From contig NZ_LLZG01000002.1 in NCBI RefSeq assembly GCF_001509475.1, forward strand, positions 85,918 through 149,917: a stretch of 64,000 nucleotides of DNA. The letters run 5' to 3'. A program made the translations under genes and the position numbers. Source of the DNA: Streptomyces regalis (GTDB lineage Bacteria > Actinomycetota > Actinomycetes > Streptomycetales > Streptomycetaceae). Of the stretch, positions 43,795-52,757 are shown piece by piece. The notes below the pieces were generated by a model. That model worked only from the letters and a program-made list of their open reading frames with translations, did no database searches and was not told the DNA's origin. The number at the start of each line of letters is the position of its first letter. Within the stretch, counting starts at the first letter, position 1.

Positions 43795-44807
43795 AGGATC
43801 ACCGCCCCCGTGAGCACCGACACGACCACGGCCAGCGCGAAGGTGGCTGGTGCGAAGCGCAGGGCGAAGGCGCGGCCGAAGGTGCCCGCCTGCATCGCGA
43901 ACAACTTCAGGTCGATCATCGGGCCCACGACGAGGAAGGTGAGCCGGGCCGTGAGCGAGAACTGCGACAGCGACGCCGCCACGAACGCGTCCGCCTCCGA
44001 GCAGATCGACAGCACCACGGCGAGGACCGCGAGGGCGAGCACCGCCAGCACCGGGTTGTCGGCCGCCGTGCGCAGCCAGCTCTCCGGAGCCACCGCCTTG
44101 AGGGTCGCCGCCGCCATCGCGCCGACCACCAGGAAGCCGCCCGCGTGCATCACGTCGTGCCGGACGGAGCCCCAGAAGGCCTCGCCCTTGCTCTGGCCGT
44201 CGTAGGACAGGTGGGAGGGCGGACGCAGCCAGTCGGTGCGGCCGAGGCGCAGCCACAGCCAGCCCATCGCGCAGGCCACCAGCAGGCTGGCGACCAGGCG
44301 GGCGAGGACCATCTCCGGATTGCCGGGGAAGGCGACGGCCGTCGCCGTCAGCACGATCGGGTTGATCGCGGGGGCGGACAGCAGGAACGTCAGCGCCGCG
44401 GCCGGGGTGACTCCGCGCCGGACCAGCGCTCCGGCCACCGGCACGGACGCGCACTCGCAGCCCGGCAGCACCGCGCCTGCCGCTCCGGCGACCGGGACGG
44501 CGAGGGCGGGGCGGCGGGGCAGGGCGCGGGCGAAGAAGGACGGAGGTACGAACACCGCGATCGCCGCCGAGAGCAGCACGCCCAGCACCAGGAAGGGCAG
44601 CGCCTGGACCATGACCGCGACGAACACCGTCGTCCAGCTCTGCATCACCGGTGCGGCGAGGGCGCGGCGGATCGGGCTCTGGAGCAGCACCAGCACGACC
44701 ATGAGCATGGTGAGGAGGAGGGGGGAGTTGAGGTGCCGGCCCTCATCCGTCGGCTCCGGGTTCCTGCGGTCGTCGGTCCGCTGCGGGACGGTCTTGGTGA
44801 TCGCCAC
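43791..44807 (-). CDS. DUF318/SO_0444-type permease
   Basis: A 338-residue membrane protein with about eight to nine transmembrane helices. The hallmark GAVLPGCECASVPVAGALVR near residue 110 and its repeat counterpart around 265 (VLSICSEADAFVAASL) are the two Cys-containing loops of this permease family, related to ArsP. AFLLSAPAINPIV-type sequence (here TFLLSAPAINPIVLTATAVA) is also conserved. It is thought to export metal or metalloid species with the TIGR03943 partner. The genes overlap by 4 nt. Divergent from the RCK protein at 44942. Confidence 0.9.
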   Translation of the reverse strand: MAITKTVPQRTDDRRNPEPTDEGRHLNSPLLLTMLMVVLVLLQSPIRRALAAPVMQSWTTVFVAVMVQALPFLVLGVLLSAAIAVFVPPSFFARALPRRPALAVPVAGAAGAVLPGCECASVPVAGALVRRGVTPAAALTFLLSAPAINPIVLTATAVAFPGNPEMVLARLVASLLVACAMGWLWLRLGRTDWLRPPSHLSYDGQSKGEAFWGSVRHDVMHAGGFLVVGAMAAATLKAVAPESWLRTAADNPVLAVLALAVLAVVLSICSEADAFVAASLSQFSLTARLTFLVVGPMIDLKLFAMQAGTFGRAFALRFAPATFALAVVVSVLTGAVIL

Positions 44808-44941
44808 GGGCGAGGTACCTCCGGTGGTGCGGAAGGGCGCTGGTTGCCCTCCCCTCTCATACGGCCGGACGGGCGCGGCCGTTCAGGTTCCGAGGGGGCG
44901 CCTGTGGAACCACCCGTCACGGTGAGGCAGTCTGTCCCCTT

Positions 44942-46933
44942 GTGGCGAGCGTTCCGAATCAGGGCTTAGGGAGTGACACGGCCGCGCACATGGTGGTGTG
45001 CGGCGACGACGGGCTCGCGCACCGGCTGGCCGCCGAGTTGCGCGAGGTGTACGGCGAACAGGTCACGCTCGTCGTGCCGCCCTCCGAGCGCACGGTACGG
45101 CCGCCGGTCGTGGGCCGGGCCAGGGCCGCGTCGGCGGCGCTGCTCGACCGGGTGGTGAACGCGGCCGTCAACCGGGCGGGCGGCGCAGCCGGCGGCAGCA
45201 GCAGCGAACCGGCCGGGAGCGTCCGGGTGGTGGAGGCCGCCGAGGCCACCGAGGAGGCGTTCGCCGACGCGGGCGTGGAACGGGCCGCCGCGCTCGCCCT
45301 CGTCTATGACGACGACGAGACCAACATCCGCGCCGCCCTCACCGCCCGCCGCCTCAACCCCCGCCTCCGGCTCGTCCTGCGCCTCTACAACCGCCGGCTG
45401 GGCCAGCACATCGAGGAACTCCTCGACCAGGCAGCCACGTTGGCGACGGGTCTGGGCGACGCAGGTCTGGACGCCTCCACGACGGTCCTGTCCGACGCCG
45501 ATACGGCCGCCCCCGCGCTGGCCGCCTCCGCCGTCGCCGGCACCACCAAGGTCGTACAGACGGACGGCCTGCTGCTGCGCGCGGTGGAACGCCCGCCGCT
45601 GCGGCCGGGACAGGCGCCCCCTTCCGGGCTGGCCACGCTGGCCCTGCTGTCCACGACCGGCAACGGAGCGGGCGGAACGGGTGGTTCGGACGGTTCGGAC
45701 GGCAGTGGCGAGCAGGGGCCGCTGCTGCTGCCGGACGCGGCCGCGGTGCAGGGGGCCCGGGGGCGTGGGACGGTCGTCCTGGAGCAGGTGTCGTATGCGG
45801 GTCCCTCGCTGCCGTCGGGACGAGGAGCCGTACCGTCGTTCGCCTCGCTGTTCTCGCGGCGGTTGCGGTGGTCGCTGGCCGGACTGGTGGGGTGTGTGGC
45901 GGCGCTGGCCGTGGCGCTGATGGTGGTGACCGGGGAACACCCGCTGTACGCCACGTACATGACCCTCCTCGACCTCTTCGCCATCAACGAACCCGCGCTC
46001 CACCAGTCCCTGGCCCGCCAGATCCTCCAGCTCCTGTCCGGGCTGATGGGTCTGCTGCTGCTTCCGGTGCTGCTGGCGGCGGTGCTGGAGGCCCTGGGCA
46101 CGTTCCGCACCGCATCCGCCCTGCGCAAACCGCCGCGCGGACTGGGTGGCCATGTGGTTCTGCTCGGGCTGGGCAAGATCGGCACCCGGGTGCTGACGCG
46201 GCTGCGGGAACTGCACATCCCCGTGGTCTGCGTCGAGGCCGACCCCGAGGCACGCGGGCTGGCCACGGCGCGGCGGCTGCGGGTACCGGTGGTGCTCGGG
46301 GACGTCACTCAGGAGGGCGTCCTGGAGGCGGCCAAGATCCACCGTGCGCATGCGCTGCTGTCCGTGACCAGTGCGGATACGACCAACCTCGAAGCCGCCC
46401 TGTACGCACGCTCCGTGCGCCCCGACCTTCGCGTGGTCCTGCGCCTGTACGACGACGACTTCGCCACCGCCGTCTACCGCACCCTGCGCGCCGCGCACCC
46501 CCACGCGTCCACCCGCAGCCGGAGCGTGACCCATCTGGCCGCGCCCGCGTTCGCCGGGGCGATGATGGGGCGCCAGATCCTGGGTGCCATTCCGGTCGAG
46601 CGGCGGGTGCTGCTGTTCGCGGCGATGGACGTGGCCGGTCATCCGCAGCTGGAGGACAAGACCGTCGGTCAGGCCTTCCGGGCGGGTTCCTGGCGGGTGC
46701 TGGCGCTGGACCGGCGTGGGCGGGACGAACGCCGCGACGATCGCCGGGAGGAACCGGCGGTGGAGGAGGCGTACGAGGACGGCCGGGCGGGTGGTGCGTC
46801 TGGGTCGGGGTGGGTGTGGGAGCTGCCCGACAACTACGTCCTGCAGAAGGAGGACCGGGTCGTTCTGGCCGCCACGCGGCGGGGGTTGGCGGAATTGCTG
46901 GGGAGGCGGTCGCGGGAGCGGGCGGGGGCTTAG
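44942..46933 (+). CDS. Double-RCK (TrkA-N) membrane protein, ion-channel-like
   Basis: A 663-residue protein from GTG 44942. It has an N-terminal RCK/TrkA-N-like Rossmann domain (residues 10-230, with HMVVCGDDGLAHRLAAELRE and the DDDETN strand). A membrane segment follows, with helices near 308-330 (WSLAGLVGCVAALAVALMVV) and 362-390 (LLSGLMGLLLLPVLLAAVLE). A second canonical RCK domain starts at about 400 (GHVVLLGLGKIGTRVLTRLR). Between the helices no TVGYG-type potassium filter is present. It resembles CASTOR/POLLUX-like and Streptomyces NAD-binding channel proteins. Ion transport is likely but K+ selectivity cannot be claimed. Confidence 0.85.
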   Translation: MASVPNQGLGSDTAAHMVVCGDDGLAHRLAAELREVYGEQVTLVVPPSERTVRPPVVGRARAASAALLDRVVNAAVNRAGGAAGGSSSEPAGSVRVVEAAEATEEAFADAGVERAAALALVYDDDETNIRAALTARRLNPRLRLVLRLYNRRLGQHIEELLDQAATLATGLGDAGLDASTTVLSDADTAAPALAASAVAGTTKVVQTDGLLLRAVERPPLRPGQAPPSGLATLALLSTTGNGAGGTGGSDGSDGSGEQGPLLLPDAAAVQGARGRGTVVLEQVSYAGPSLPSGRGAVPSFASLFSRRLRWSLAGLVGCVAALAVALMVVTGEHPLYATYMTLLDLFAINEPALHQSLARQILQLLSGLMGLLLLPVLLAAVLEALGTFRTASALRKPPRGLGGHVVLLGLGKIGTRVLTRLRELHIPVVCVEADPEARGLATARRLRVPVVLGDVTQEGVLEAAKIHRAHALLSVTSADTTNLEAALYARSVRPDLRVVLRLYDDDFATAVYRTLRAAHPHASTRSRSVTHLAAPAFAGAMMGRQILGAIPVERRVLLFAAMDVAGHPQLEDKTVGQAFRAGSWRVLALDRRGRDERRDDRREEPAVEEAYEDGRAGGASGSGWVWELPDNYVLQKEDRVVLAATRRGLAELLGRRSRERAGA

Positions 46934-46975
46934 GCCGGGGTTTTTCGCCCCCGCCGCCCCTACCCGTCCCGTCCT

Positions 46976-47022
46976 GAAGGGGCTCCGCCCCTTCGACCCC
47001 GCCAGGGGGCTTCGCCCCCTGG
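46976..47022. repeat. Paired hairpins of a Streptomyces intergenic repeat
   Basis: GAAGGGGC-TCC-GCCCCTTC (46976-46994) and CCAGGGGGC-TTC-GCCCCCTGG (47002-47022) are two perfect stem-loops. They lie between the stop of the RCK gene and the convergent S9 peptidase gene, followed by a third, weaker C/G-rich pair near 47060-47080. Such GGGGCTCCGCCCC elements are spread through Streptomyces genomes and serve as bidirectional terminators. Confidence 0.8.
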
Positions 47023-47094
47023 ACCCCCATCGGCCTGAACGGCCTCGTCCTCAAACTCCCCCAGAGGGGGCACCCCCAGACGGGCTGAGATGGG

Positions 47095-48927
47095 CTACTG
47101 CGGAGCCCTCAAGTGGCGCTCCGCGAAGTCCAGTTCCAGTCTCACCTGCTTGATCCGTTCGTCCACCACCAGCGAGCCGTGCCCGGCGTCGTAGCGGTAC
47201 ACCTCGTGGATGGCCTCCCTGGCCTCGAGCCGCTTCACATAGTTGTCGATCTGCCGGATCGGGCAGCGCGGGTCGTTCACACCGGCCGAGATGTAGACCG
47301 GTGCCTTGACCTGGTCGACGTACGTCAGCGGTGACGACGCCTCGAAGCGCTCCGGCACCTCCTCCGGTGTGCCGCCCAGCAGGGTGCGGTCCAGGGCCTT
47401 CAGTGACTCCATCTCGTCGTGGTACGCCGTGACGTAGTCGGCGACCGGGACCGCCGCGATGCCCAGGGTCCACGCGTCCGGCTGGGTGCCGAGGCCGAGG
47501 AGGGTGAGGTAGCCGCCCCACGAACCGCCGGTCAGGATCAGCCGGGCCGGGTCGGCGAGGCCGGACGTCACCGCCCATTCCCGGACCGCCGCGATGTCCT
47601 CCAGCTCGATCAGCCCGACCCGGTGCTTGAGCGCGTCCGTCCAGGCGCGCCCGTAGCCCGTCGAGCCGCGGTAGTTGACCCGCACCACCGCGTACCCGTG
47701 GTCCACCCAGGCCGCCGGGCCCGCCGCGAACGAGTCGCTGTCGTGCCAGGTCGGGCCGCCGTGGATGTCGAAGACCGTCGGGAGCGGGCCCTCGGCGCCC
47801 TCGGGGCGCTGCACGAGGGCGTGGATGCGGCCGCCCGGGCCCTCCACCCACACGTCCTGGACCGGGACCGAGCCGGGGGACTTCATGCCGGGCGGGTCCA
47901 GCACCACGCGCCCTGTCGTCGACCGCACCGCGGACGGCTCCGCCGCCGACGACCACAGGTACTCCACGCTGCCGTCCGGACGGGCCGTCGCGCCCGACAC
48001 CGAGCCCGCCGGGGTCGGGATCCGCACCAGCTCGCGCCGGGCCAGGTCGTAGCGGAACAGCTCGCTGCGGGCCTCGAAGCTGTGCACGATCAGCAGGCCG
48101 GTGCCGTCGGGATACCACTCGGCGCTCACGTCACCCGGCAGCTCCAGCCCGAGGTCCGTCTCCTCCCCCGTCGCCACGTCCCACACCAGGGGCTCCCAGC
48201 GGCCGCGCCTCTGGTGGCCGATGAGCAGGCGCGCGTCGCCCTCGACCGGGGCGAAGCCCAGGACCTCCAGGCCCAGTTCCTTCGAGCCTCCCTTGGTGTC
48301 GTCGAGTTCCGCGACCGCCGTGCCGTCGGGACGCAGGACGCGCAGTGCCGAGTGCATCGCGTCGCCGTGCTCGGTGTGCTCGATGGCGATCAGCGTGCCG
48401 TCGCGCGAGAGGTCACCGACGCCCGCGGACTCGCGGTGGCGGTAGATCTCCGTCGGGGGCTCGCCGGTGCGGGCCAGATGGATCGTCGTACCGTCCTCGT
48501 CCGTCGAGCGGCCCACGATCGCCGTACGGCCGTCGCGGCCCAGAGCGAGGCCCGCCGGGTACGACGGGTCCAGGCCCGGCGCCGCCAGCTCGTCCTCGCC
48601 GCCGCCGAACCGCTGACGGCGCCAGACGCCGAACTCGTCACCGTCCTTGTCGTCGAACCACCAGATCCACGCGCCGTCCGGGGTGAGCACGCCGTCCGTC
48701 GTGCCGTTCGGCCGGTCGGTCACCTGGCGCTGCTCGCCGGTCGACCGGTCCCAGGCGTACAGCTCGTACGTCCCTGTGGCGTTCGACACGAACAGCGAAC
48801 GGTCCGGGGCGTCCTCCGCCCAGTCGGGCAGCGACACCCGAGGCGCCCTGAACCGCTTCTCCCAGTCCGGCATGTCGTTGTCCTGCTTGTGGTGATCCCG
48901 CGAATCGGACCCGTGGCTCTCAGTCAT
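47095..48927 (-). CDS. S9-family (prolyl-oligopeptidase-like) serine peptidase
   Basis: A 610-residue protein from ATG 48927 (MTESHGSDSRDHHKQ); a frame to 48999 adds 24 residues ahead of it. The first 350 residues form a seven-bladed propeller with repeated WDRSTGE-, DGAWIWWF-type strands. The C-terminal catalytic domain has the nucleophile in TGGSWGGYLTL near residue 467, the acid in SAGVNDPRCPIRQID and His in YDAGHGSLVVDERI. It probably trims peptides in the cytoplasm, since no signal peptide is seen; acyl-peptide hydrolase activity is also possible. Confidence 0.92.
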   Translation of the reverse strand: MTESHGSDSRDHHKQDNDMPDWEKRFRAPRVSLPDWAEDAPDRSLFVSNATGTYELYAWDRSTGEQRQVTDRPNGTTDGVLTPDGAWIWWFDDKDGDEFGVWRRQRFGGGEDELAAPGLDPSYPAGLALGRDGRTAIVGRSTDEDGTTIHLARTGEPPTEIYRHRESAGVGDLSRDGTLIAIEHTEHGDAMHSALRVLRPDGTAVAELDDTKGGSKELGLEVLGFAPVEGDARLLIGHQRRGRWEPLVWDVATGEETDLGLELPGDVSAEWYPDGTGLLIVHSFEARSELFRYDLARRELVRIPTPAGSVSGATARPDGSVEYLWSSAAEPSAVRSTTGRVVLDPPGMKSPGSVPVQDVWVEGPGGRIHALVQRPEGAEGPLPTVFDIHGGPTWHDSDSFAAGPAAWVDHGYAVVRVNYRGSTGYGRAWTDALKHRVGLIELEDIAAVREWAVTSGLADPARLILTGGSWGGYLTLLGLGTQPDAWTLGIAAVPVADYVTAYHDEMESLKALDRTLLGGTPEEVPERFEASSPLTYVDQVKAPVYISAGVNDPRCPIRQIDNYVKRLEAREAIHEVYRYDAGHGSLVVDERIKQVRLELDFAERHLRAPQ

Positions 48928-49162
48928 TGCCCCATAGTGCCTGGCCCGGCCGACAACTCGCTGGCGAGGTCCCCAGCCTGTGGATAACTTCGCGCCCATG
49001 CGTTAAGGCAGTGGGGGAGCGTCCTGGGCCCGGCACGGCGCGAGACGACGGCCTCGCTCGTCGCGCCGGGCAGGTTCCTCCACCTCGCCGAGTTCGCCAC
49101 TCGGAAGTGATGTTTTCCCAGGTCAGGGTCGATTGTCAGTGGCGGGGTGCAGACTCCTCGGC

Positions 49163-49489
49163 ATGACGGATCTGCGGAAGACAGTCGAGAGGTTCTGGGC
49201 CACCGCCGCGGCCCGGGAGTGGGACGCGTTCGCCGACACGCTGGCCGAGGACGTCGTGTACGAGCTGCCCCAGACACGGGAGCGCATCAGCGGGCGGGAG
49301 CGGTATGTGCAGTTCAACCGGGAGTATCCGGGTGACTGGCGCCTGCGGATCGAGCGGATCGTCGCCGAGCCGGGTCAGGTCGTCACCTGGACCCACTTCA
49401 CGGTGGGGCTGGAGGAGATGTACGCCGTCTCCTTCTTCACGGGGGACGAGAGCGGCCGTATATCCACGGTCACGGCCACGTGCCGGTAG
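49163..49489 (+). CDS. NTF2/SnoaL-like small protein with its C-terminal tail out of frame
   Basis: A 108-residue protein from ATG 49163 with the SnoaL-like cone fold: VERFWATAAAREWDAFADTL, EDVVYELPQTRERISGRERY and WTHFTVGLEEMYAVSFF. It stops after ISTVTATCR. From my knowledge of this Streptomyces family, the usual ending is T-V-T-(E/D)-x-WPEPYEPPAGREHL(V/T)ERY. That very tail, WPEPYEPPAGREHLVERY-stop, is encoded at 49507-49563 in another frame. A small rearrangement or indel between 49475 and 49506 seems to have broken the gene. The fold may survive without the last strand. Confidence 0.75.
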   Translation: MTDLRKTVERFWATAAAREWDAFADTLAEDVVYELPQTRERISGRERYVQFNREYPGDWRLRIERIVAEPGQVVTWTHFTVGLEEMYAVSFFTGDESGRISTVTATCR

Positions 49490-49619
49490 GCGCATATCGA
49501 TGCGGCTGGCCGGAGCCGTACGAACCCCCCGCCGGACGGGAACACCTCGTCGAGCGGTACTGAGACGGGACCGGACCCCGCAGCCAGGCCCTCCGCAGGA
49601 GCCCCGTACCGTTGAGGGC

Positions 49620-50456
49620 GTGTACCGGTTTCTGCTGACGCCCCGTTGGTGGGGAATCAACGTCTTCGTGCTGCTCGCCATCCCCTTCTGCGTGTTCATG
49701 GGGTCGTGGCAGCTGAGCCGGTTCGAGGCACGGGTCGAGGAGCATCGCAGCGCCGGTGAGCAGGCCGCGGAGAACAAGCAGGAGGCGGCCCGACCGCTCA
49801 CCGAGCTGCTGCCCGTGGACAAGGCGACGGTGGGCAAGAAGGTCACCGCGAGCGGCCGGTACGGCAAGCAGCTGCTCGTCCCCGACCGGGAGCTGGACGG
49901 CAAGCAGGGCTACTACGTCCTGACGCTGCTGCACACCGACGAGGACAAGGCCCTGCCGGTCGTGCGGGGCTGGCTGCCCGGCGACGCCGACCGCGCCGAG
50001 GCCCCCGCCGCCCCCACCGGCGAGGTCAGGGTCACGGGTTCGCTCCAGGCGTCCGAGGTGCCCGGTGAGAACGGCGTGCCGGCGCAAGGGGGCCTGCCGA
50101 CCGGTCAGACGGGGGCGATCAGCGCGGCGTCGCTGGTGAACCTGGTGCCGTACGACGTCTACGACGCCTGGGTCACCCTCACCAAGGCCGACTCCGGCAT
50201 GAAGCCCGTGCCGGTGGCCACCGCCAACGACACCGGCCTCGACCTGAAGGCGTTCCAGAACCTCGGCTACACCGGCGAGTGGTTCGTCTTCGCGGGCTTC
50301 GTGGTCTTCATGTGGTTCCGCCTGCTCCGCCGCGAGGTGGAGTCCGTGCGGGACGCGGAGCTGGGCCTCGTGTCGGACAGAGCGGCCGACGGGGGCGAGT
50401 CGGCCCGGCCCGGGGAACCGAGCGACGGTCCGGCGCAGGAGAAGGCGAACGCCTAG
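49620..50456 (+). CDS. SURF1-family cytochrome-oxidase assembly protein
   Basis: A 278-residue protein from GTG 49620 (VYRFLLTPRWWGINVFVLLA). A transmembrane helix near residues 10-28 is followed by GSWQLSRFEARVEEHR with the SURF1 signature. The extracytoplasmic domain includes KKVTASGRYGKQLLVPDREL and VVRGWLPGDADRAEAP, and a second transmembrane helix lies near 222-240 (EWFVFAGFVVFMWFRLLRRE). SURF1 helps insert haem a or assemble cytochrome aa3 oxidase. The preceding NTF2-like gene runs the same way but the two are separately framed. Confidence 0.93.
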   Translation: MYRFLLTPRWWGINVFVLLAIPFCVFMGSWQLSRFEARVEEHRSAGEQAAENKQEAARPLTELLPVDKATVGKKVTASGRYGKQLLVPDRELDGKQGYYVLTLLHTDEDKALPVVRGWLPGDADRAEAPAAPTGEVRVTGSLQASEVPGENGVPAQGGLPTGQTGAISAASLVNLVPYDVYDAWVTLTKADSGMKPVPVATANDTGLDLKAFQNLGYTGEWFVFAGFVVFMWFRLLRREVESVRDAELGLVSDRAADGGESARPGEPSDGPAQEKANA

Positions 50457-50476
50457 AGGGGACGGCGCCGCGGCAA

Positions 50477-50498
50477 GCGCCCGCTCCTCCGCGGGCGC
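50477..50498. terminator. Hairpin between convergent SURF1 and sigma-partner genes
   Basis: GCGCCCGC and GCGGGCGC form an 8-bp stem around TCCTCC in the 52 bp between the two stop codons. It is probably shared by both convergent transcripts. Confidence 0.5.
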
Positions 50499-50508
50499 CG
50501 CCCGCCGG

Positions 50509-51678
50509 CTACGCCCCTGCCAGCACGCCCGTCCAGTACACGATCCCGGCGCATGCGTTGGACACCGTCACCGAGGCCGTGGGCCCTGCCGCCTCCGTCG
50601 TGTTGGAGACGGTGACGCTGCCGTCGGCCGTGGTGTCCTCCGTCATCAGCTGGGTGGTGGTGCCGGTGTCGCCGCCGGTGGACGTGCCGTCGGTCGTGCC
50701 GGTGTTGTCCTCGGTCGGGGTCGGGGTGGGTGAGGGGTCGTTGCCGCCCGTGCCGCCGCCGCTGGGGTCACTCGTCGTGGGGCAGGTCTCCGAGGGGACC
50801 CAGGCGAACTTCACCTGGTACGAGTCGCCCGGCTTGAGGACGAGGGAGGTGAGCTCCTGGGCCGGGTCGGGCAGGCCGGCCGCCGCGTCGCCGGCGACAT
50901 GCCGGGCGTCGGTGACCTTGCCGTCCGCCGCTCCTGCCGTGGCCAAGGCCACCGTGCCCGGGCTGCTCACCGTGCAGTCGACGGTGGAGACGTTGCTGAA
51001 GGTGAAGGTGCCGTACACCGCGCCGGACGGGTCGGGCAGGGCCGCGGTCCCGCCCGATGTGCCGAGCTGATCGGCGGTACACGCGACTGTGCCGGCGGGG
51101 CCTGTCGCCGAGGGATCGTCGGGGCTCCCGGAGCCGGTACCCGGACCGGTGCTGGTTCCCTTGTCCTCGTCCTTCTCGCTCCCCTTGCCCTGGTCCTCGG
51201 TCTTGCCGGAGGAGCCGCCGGAGGTGCTCTCGCCGCCTTCGGTCTCCTCACCCTGACCGGATCCGCCCTGCGCCTGCTCGCCGTGGCCGGCGACGGACGG
51301 GTTGACGTCGGAGCCGGTGGAGTTGGAGACGTGCACCAGGGCCGGGACGGCGGTGCCGACAAAGAGGGCCGCGGCCGCCACGCCGACGAGCGCCTGCCGC
51401 TTGCGCGCCCGTCGCGCGGGCACCGCCCGCCGCAGATGGTCGAGCGTGCCGTCGCGCGGCTCGATCTCCTCGACCGCGTGTTGCAGCATGCGGCGCAGTG
51501 CCAGCTCGTCCGAGTCGAGCCCCTCGGGGCCCTGGTCGTCGGGGCCGTGGTTCACAGTTCCGTTCCCAGCGTGCGATTGCTTCGGCTGTTGCTTGTCCGG
51601 CCGCCCTGTCGGCTCACGCCAGTCGTACGGCTCGTGGGGGACGCGCAGATGACGCTGCCCGTCATGGTCCTCGCTCAT
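50509..51678 (-). CDS. Membrane-anchored putative anti-sigma partner of the ECF sigma factor
   Basis: A 389-residue protein from ATG 51678, overlapping the sigma-factor stop. The cytoplasmic part (residues 1-95) includes DELALRRMLQHAVEEIEPRD and LDHLRRAVPARRARKRQ. One transmembrane helix follows (ALVGVAAAALFVGTAVPALV). The extracellular part starts with a long Gly/Ser/Glu-rich linker. It then has a beta-sandwich-like domain with paired Cys residues (VACTADQLGTSGG, VDCTVSSPGT, SETCPTTSD, VSNACAGIVY), with another Thr/Pro-rich linker. Position and topology fit an anti-sigma factor or signal receiver; no canonical ZAS zinc motif is present. Confidence 0.75.
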   Translation of the reverse strand: MSEDHDGQRHLRVPHEPYDWREPTGRPDKQQPKQSHAGNGTVNHGPDDQGPEGLDSDELALRRMLQHAVEEIEPRDGTLDHLRRAVPARRARKRQALVGVAAAALFVGTAVPALVHVSNSTGSDVNPSVAGHGEQAQGGSGQGEETEGGESTSGGSSGKTEDQGKGSEKDEDKGTSTGPGTGSGSPDDPSATGPAGTVACTADQLGTSGGTAALPDPSGAVYGTFTFSNVSTVDCTVSSPGTVALATAGAADGKVTDARHVAGDAAAGLPDPAQELTSLVLKPGDSYQVKFAWVPSETCPTTSDPSGGGTGGNDPSPTPTPTEDNTGTTDGTSTGGDTGTTTQLMTEDTTADGSVTVSNTTEAAGPTASVTVSNACAGIVYWTGVLAGA

Positions 51679-52358
51679 GCCGGCGCCTCCATGGCCACCC
51701 GCAGCGCCGCGATGCCGCGCGAGCCGTAGGCCTTCACCGAGCCCAGGGAGATGCCGAGCGTCTCGGCGACCTGAGCCTCGGTCATATCCGCGAAGTAACG
51801 CAGGACCAGCACCTCGCGCTGCCGGCGCTGCAGGCCCTTCATCGCCTTGATGAGGGAGTCCCGCTCGAGCTGGTCGTACGCCCCCTCCTCCGCGCTCGCC
51901 ATGTCGGGCATCGGCTTGGACAGCAGCTTCAGTCCGAGTATGCGGCGACGCAGGGCGGAGCGGGACAGGTTGACGACGGTCTGGCGCAGATAAGCCAGTG
52001 TCTTCTCCGGGTCACGCACACGCTTGCGCGCGGAGTGGACGCGGATGAACGCCTCCTGGACCACGTCCTCGCAGGAGGCGGTGTCGTCGAGGAGCAGGGC
52101 CGCGAGACCCAGCAGCGAGCGGTAGTGCGCCCGGTAGGTCTCGGTGAGGTGGTCGACGGTCGTACCGGCCGCCGCGGTGTTCTCGGCGTGCTCGGAGCCG
52201 TCGCGCTGACTGGGAATGCGGGCGGGCCGCGCTGCGGGCATGGGCGCGATCACCGGCATGCCGCCGGGCGTGCCGGGCATGCGGGGTCGGACGGGCCGGC
52301 GGGGCGGCCGTAGGGCCGTACCGCGGGTCGCCGCACTGAAGTCGAGTACCTCTGCCAC
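51675..52358 (-). CDS. ECF-subfamily RNA polymerase sigma factor (SigE-like)
   Basis: A 227-residue protein from GTG 52358. The first 65 residues are a disordered Pro/Arg-rich extension. Sigma region 2 follows (HYRSLLGLAALLLDDTASCE, DVVQEAFIRVHSARKR) and region 4 (AMKGLQRRQREVLVLRYFAD, MTEAQVAETLGISLGSVKAY) with the recognition helix. Its gene overlaps that of a membrane partner by 4 nt, the normal sigma/anti-sigma layout. Target promoters are unknown. The adjacency to asd and ask fits the conserved gene order I recall for Streptomyces. Confidence 0.93.
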   Translation of the reverse strand: MAEVLDFSAATRGTALRPPRRPVRPRMPGTPGGMPVIAPMPAARPARIPSQRDGSEHAENTAAAGTTVDHLTETYRAHYRSLLGLAALLLDDTASCEDVVQEAFIRVHSARKRVRDPEKTLAYLRQTVVNLSRSALRRRILGLKLLSKPMPDMASAEEGAYDQLERDSLIKAMKGLQRRQREVLVLRYFADMTEAQVAETLGISLGSVKAYGSRGIAALRVAMEAPA

Positions 52359-52596
52359 GCCAGTTGGACACGCTTCCCCCCGGGAGGGTTGTACGTGCCG
52401 GACGTCACTTTTGCGTCAGTCCCAGCAGACGACCCTCTCGTGCCAGGCAGCACAGCTGACCGTGCGTCAAACGCCCACATGCCTACCCGCTCTTCCCTTA
52501 TGTCCAAAACGAGCGGACGTCCCCACGCCCGGCCCATGGCGTCCCCACGCCAGAAAAAACGCGTCCTCGCGCCCCATAAGGGCGACCGCAAAGACG

Positions 52597-52630
52597 CTCC
52601 CCGCCCTGCAAGCGGTTGCAGGGCGGGGAG
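52597..52630 (-). terminator. Strong terminator downstream of asd
   Basis: CTCCCCGCCCTGCAA (52597-52611) and TTGCAGGGCGGGGAG (52616-52630) form a 15-bp perfect stem with loop GCGG, 128 bp after the asd stop in the direction of transcription. The remaining 52359-52757 region shows no gene; the sigma-factor promoter must lie in 52359-52590. Confidence 0.75.
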
Positions 52631-52757
52631 GAAAATCTTCGGCTGCCGCCGGGGCCCGGTTCAAGTGGTCCGGACCACCGATCGGCTCACACTTTTCACA
52701 TAGATCCTACAAACGATTCAACCCATGCCCAGGAGTTTTCTGGCACCACGGGAGATC

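Noticed and set aside
42840..44941. Zur-type box near the TIGR03943/permease pair
   Set aside because: No AT-rich TGAAAATGATTTTCA-like palindrome was seen upstream of 44807 or elsewhere in the region.
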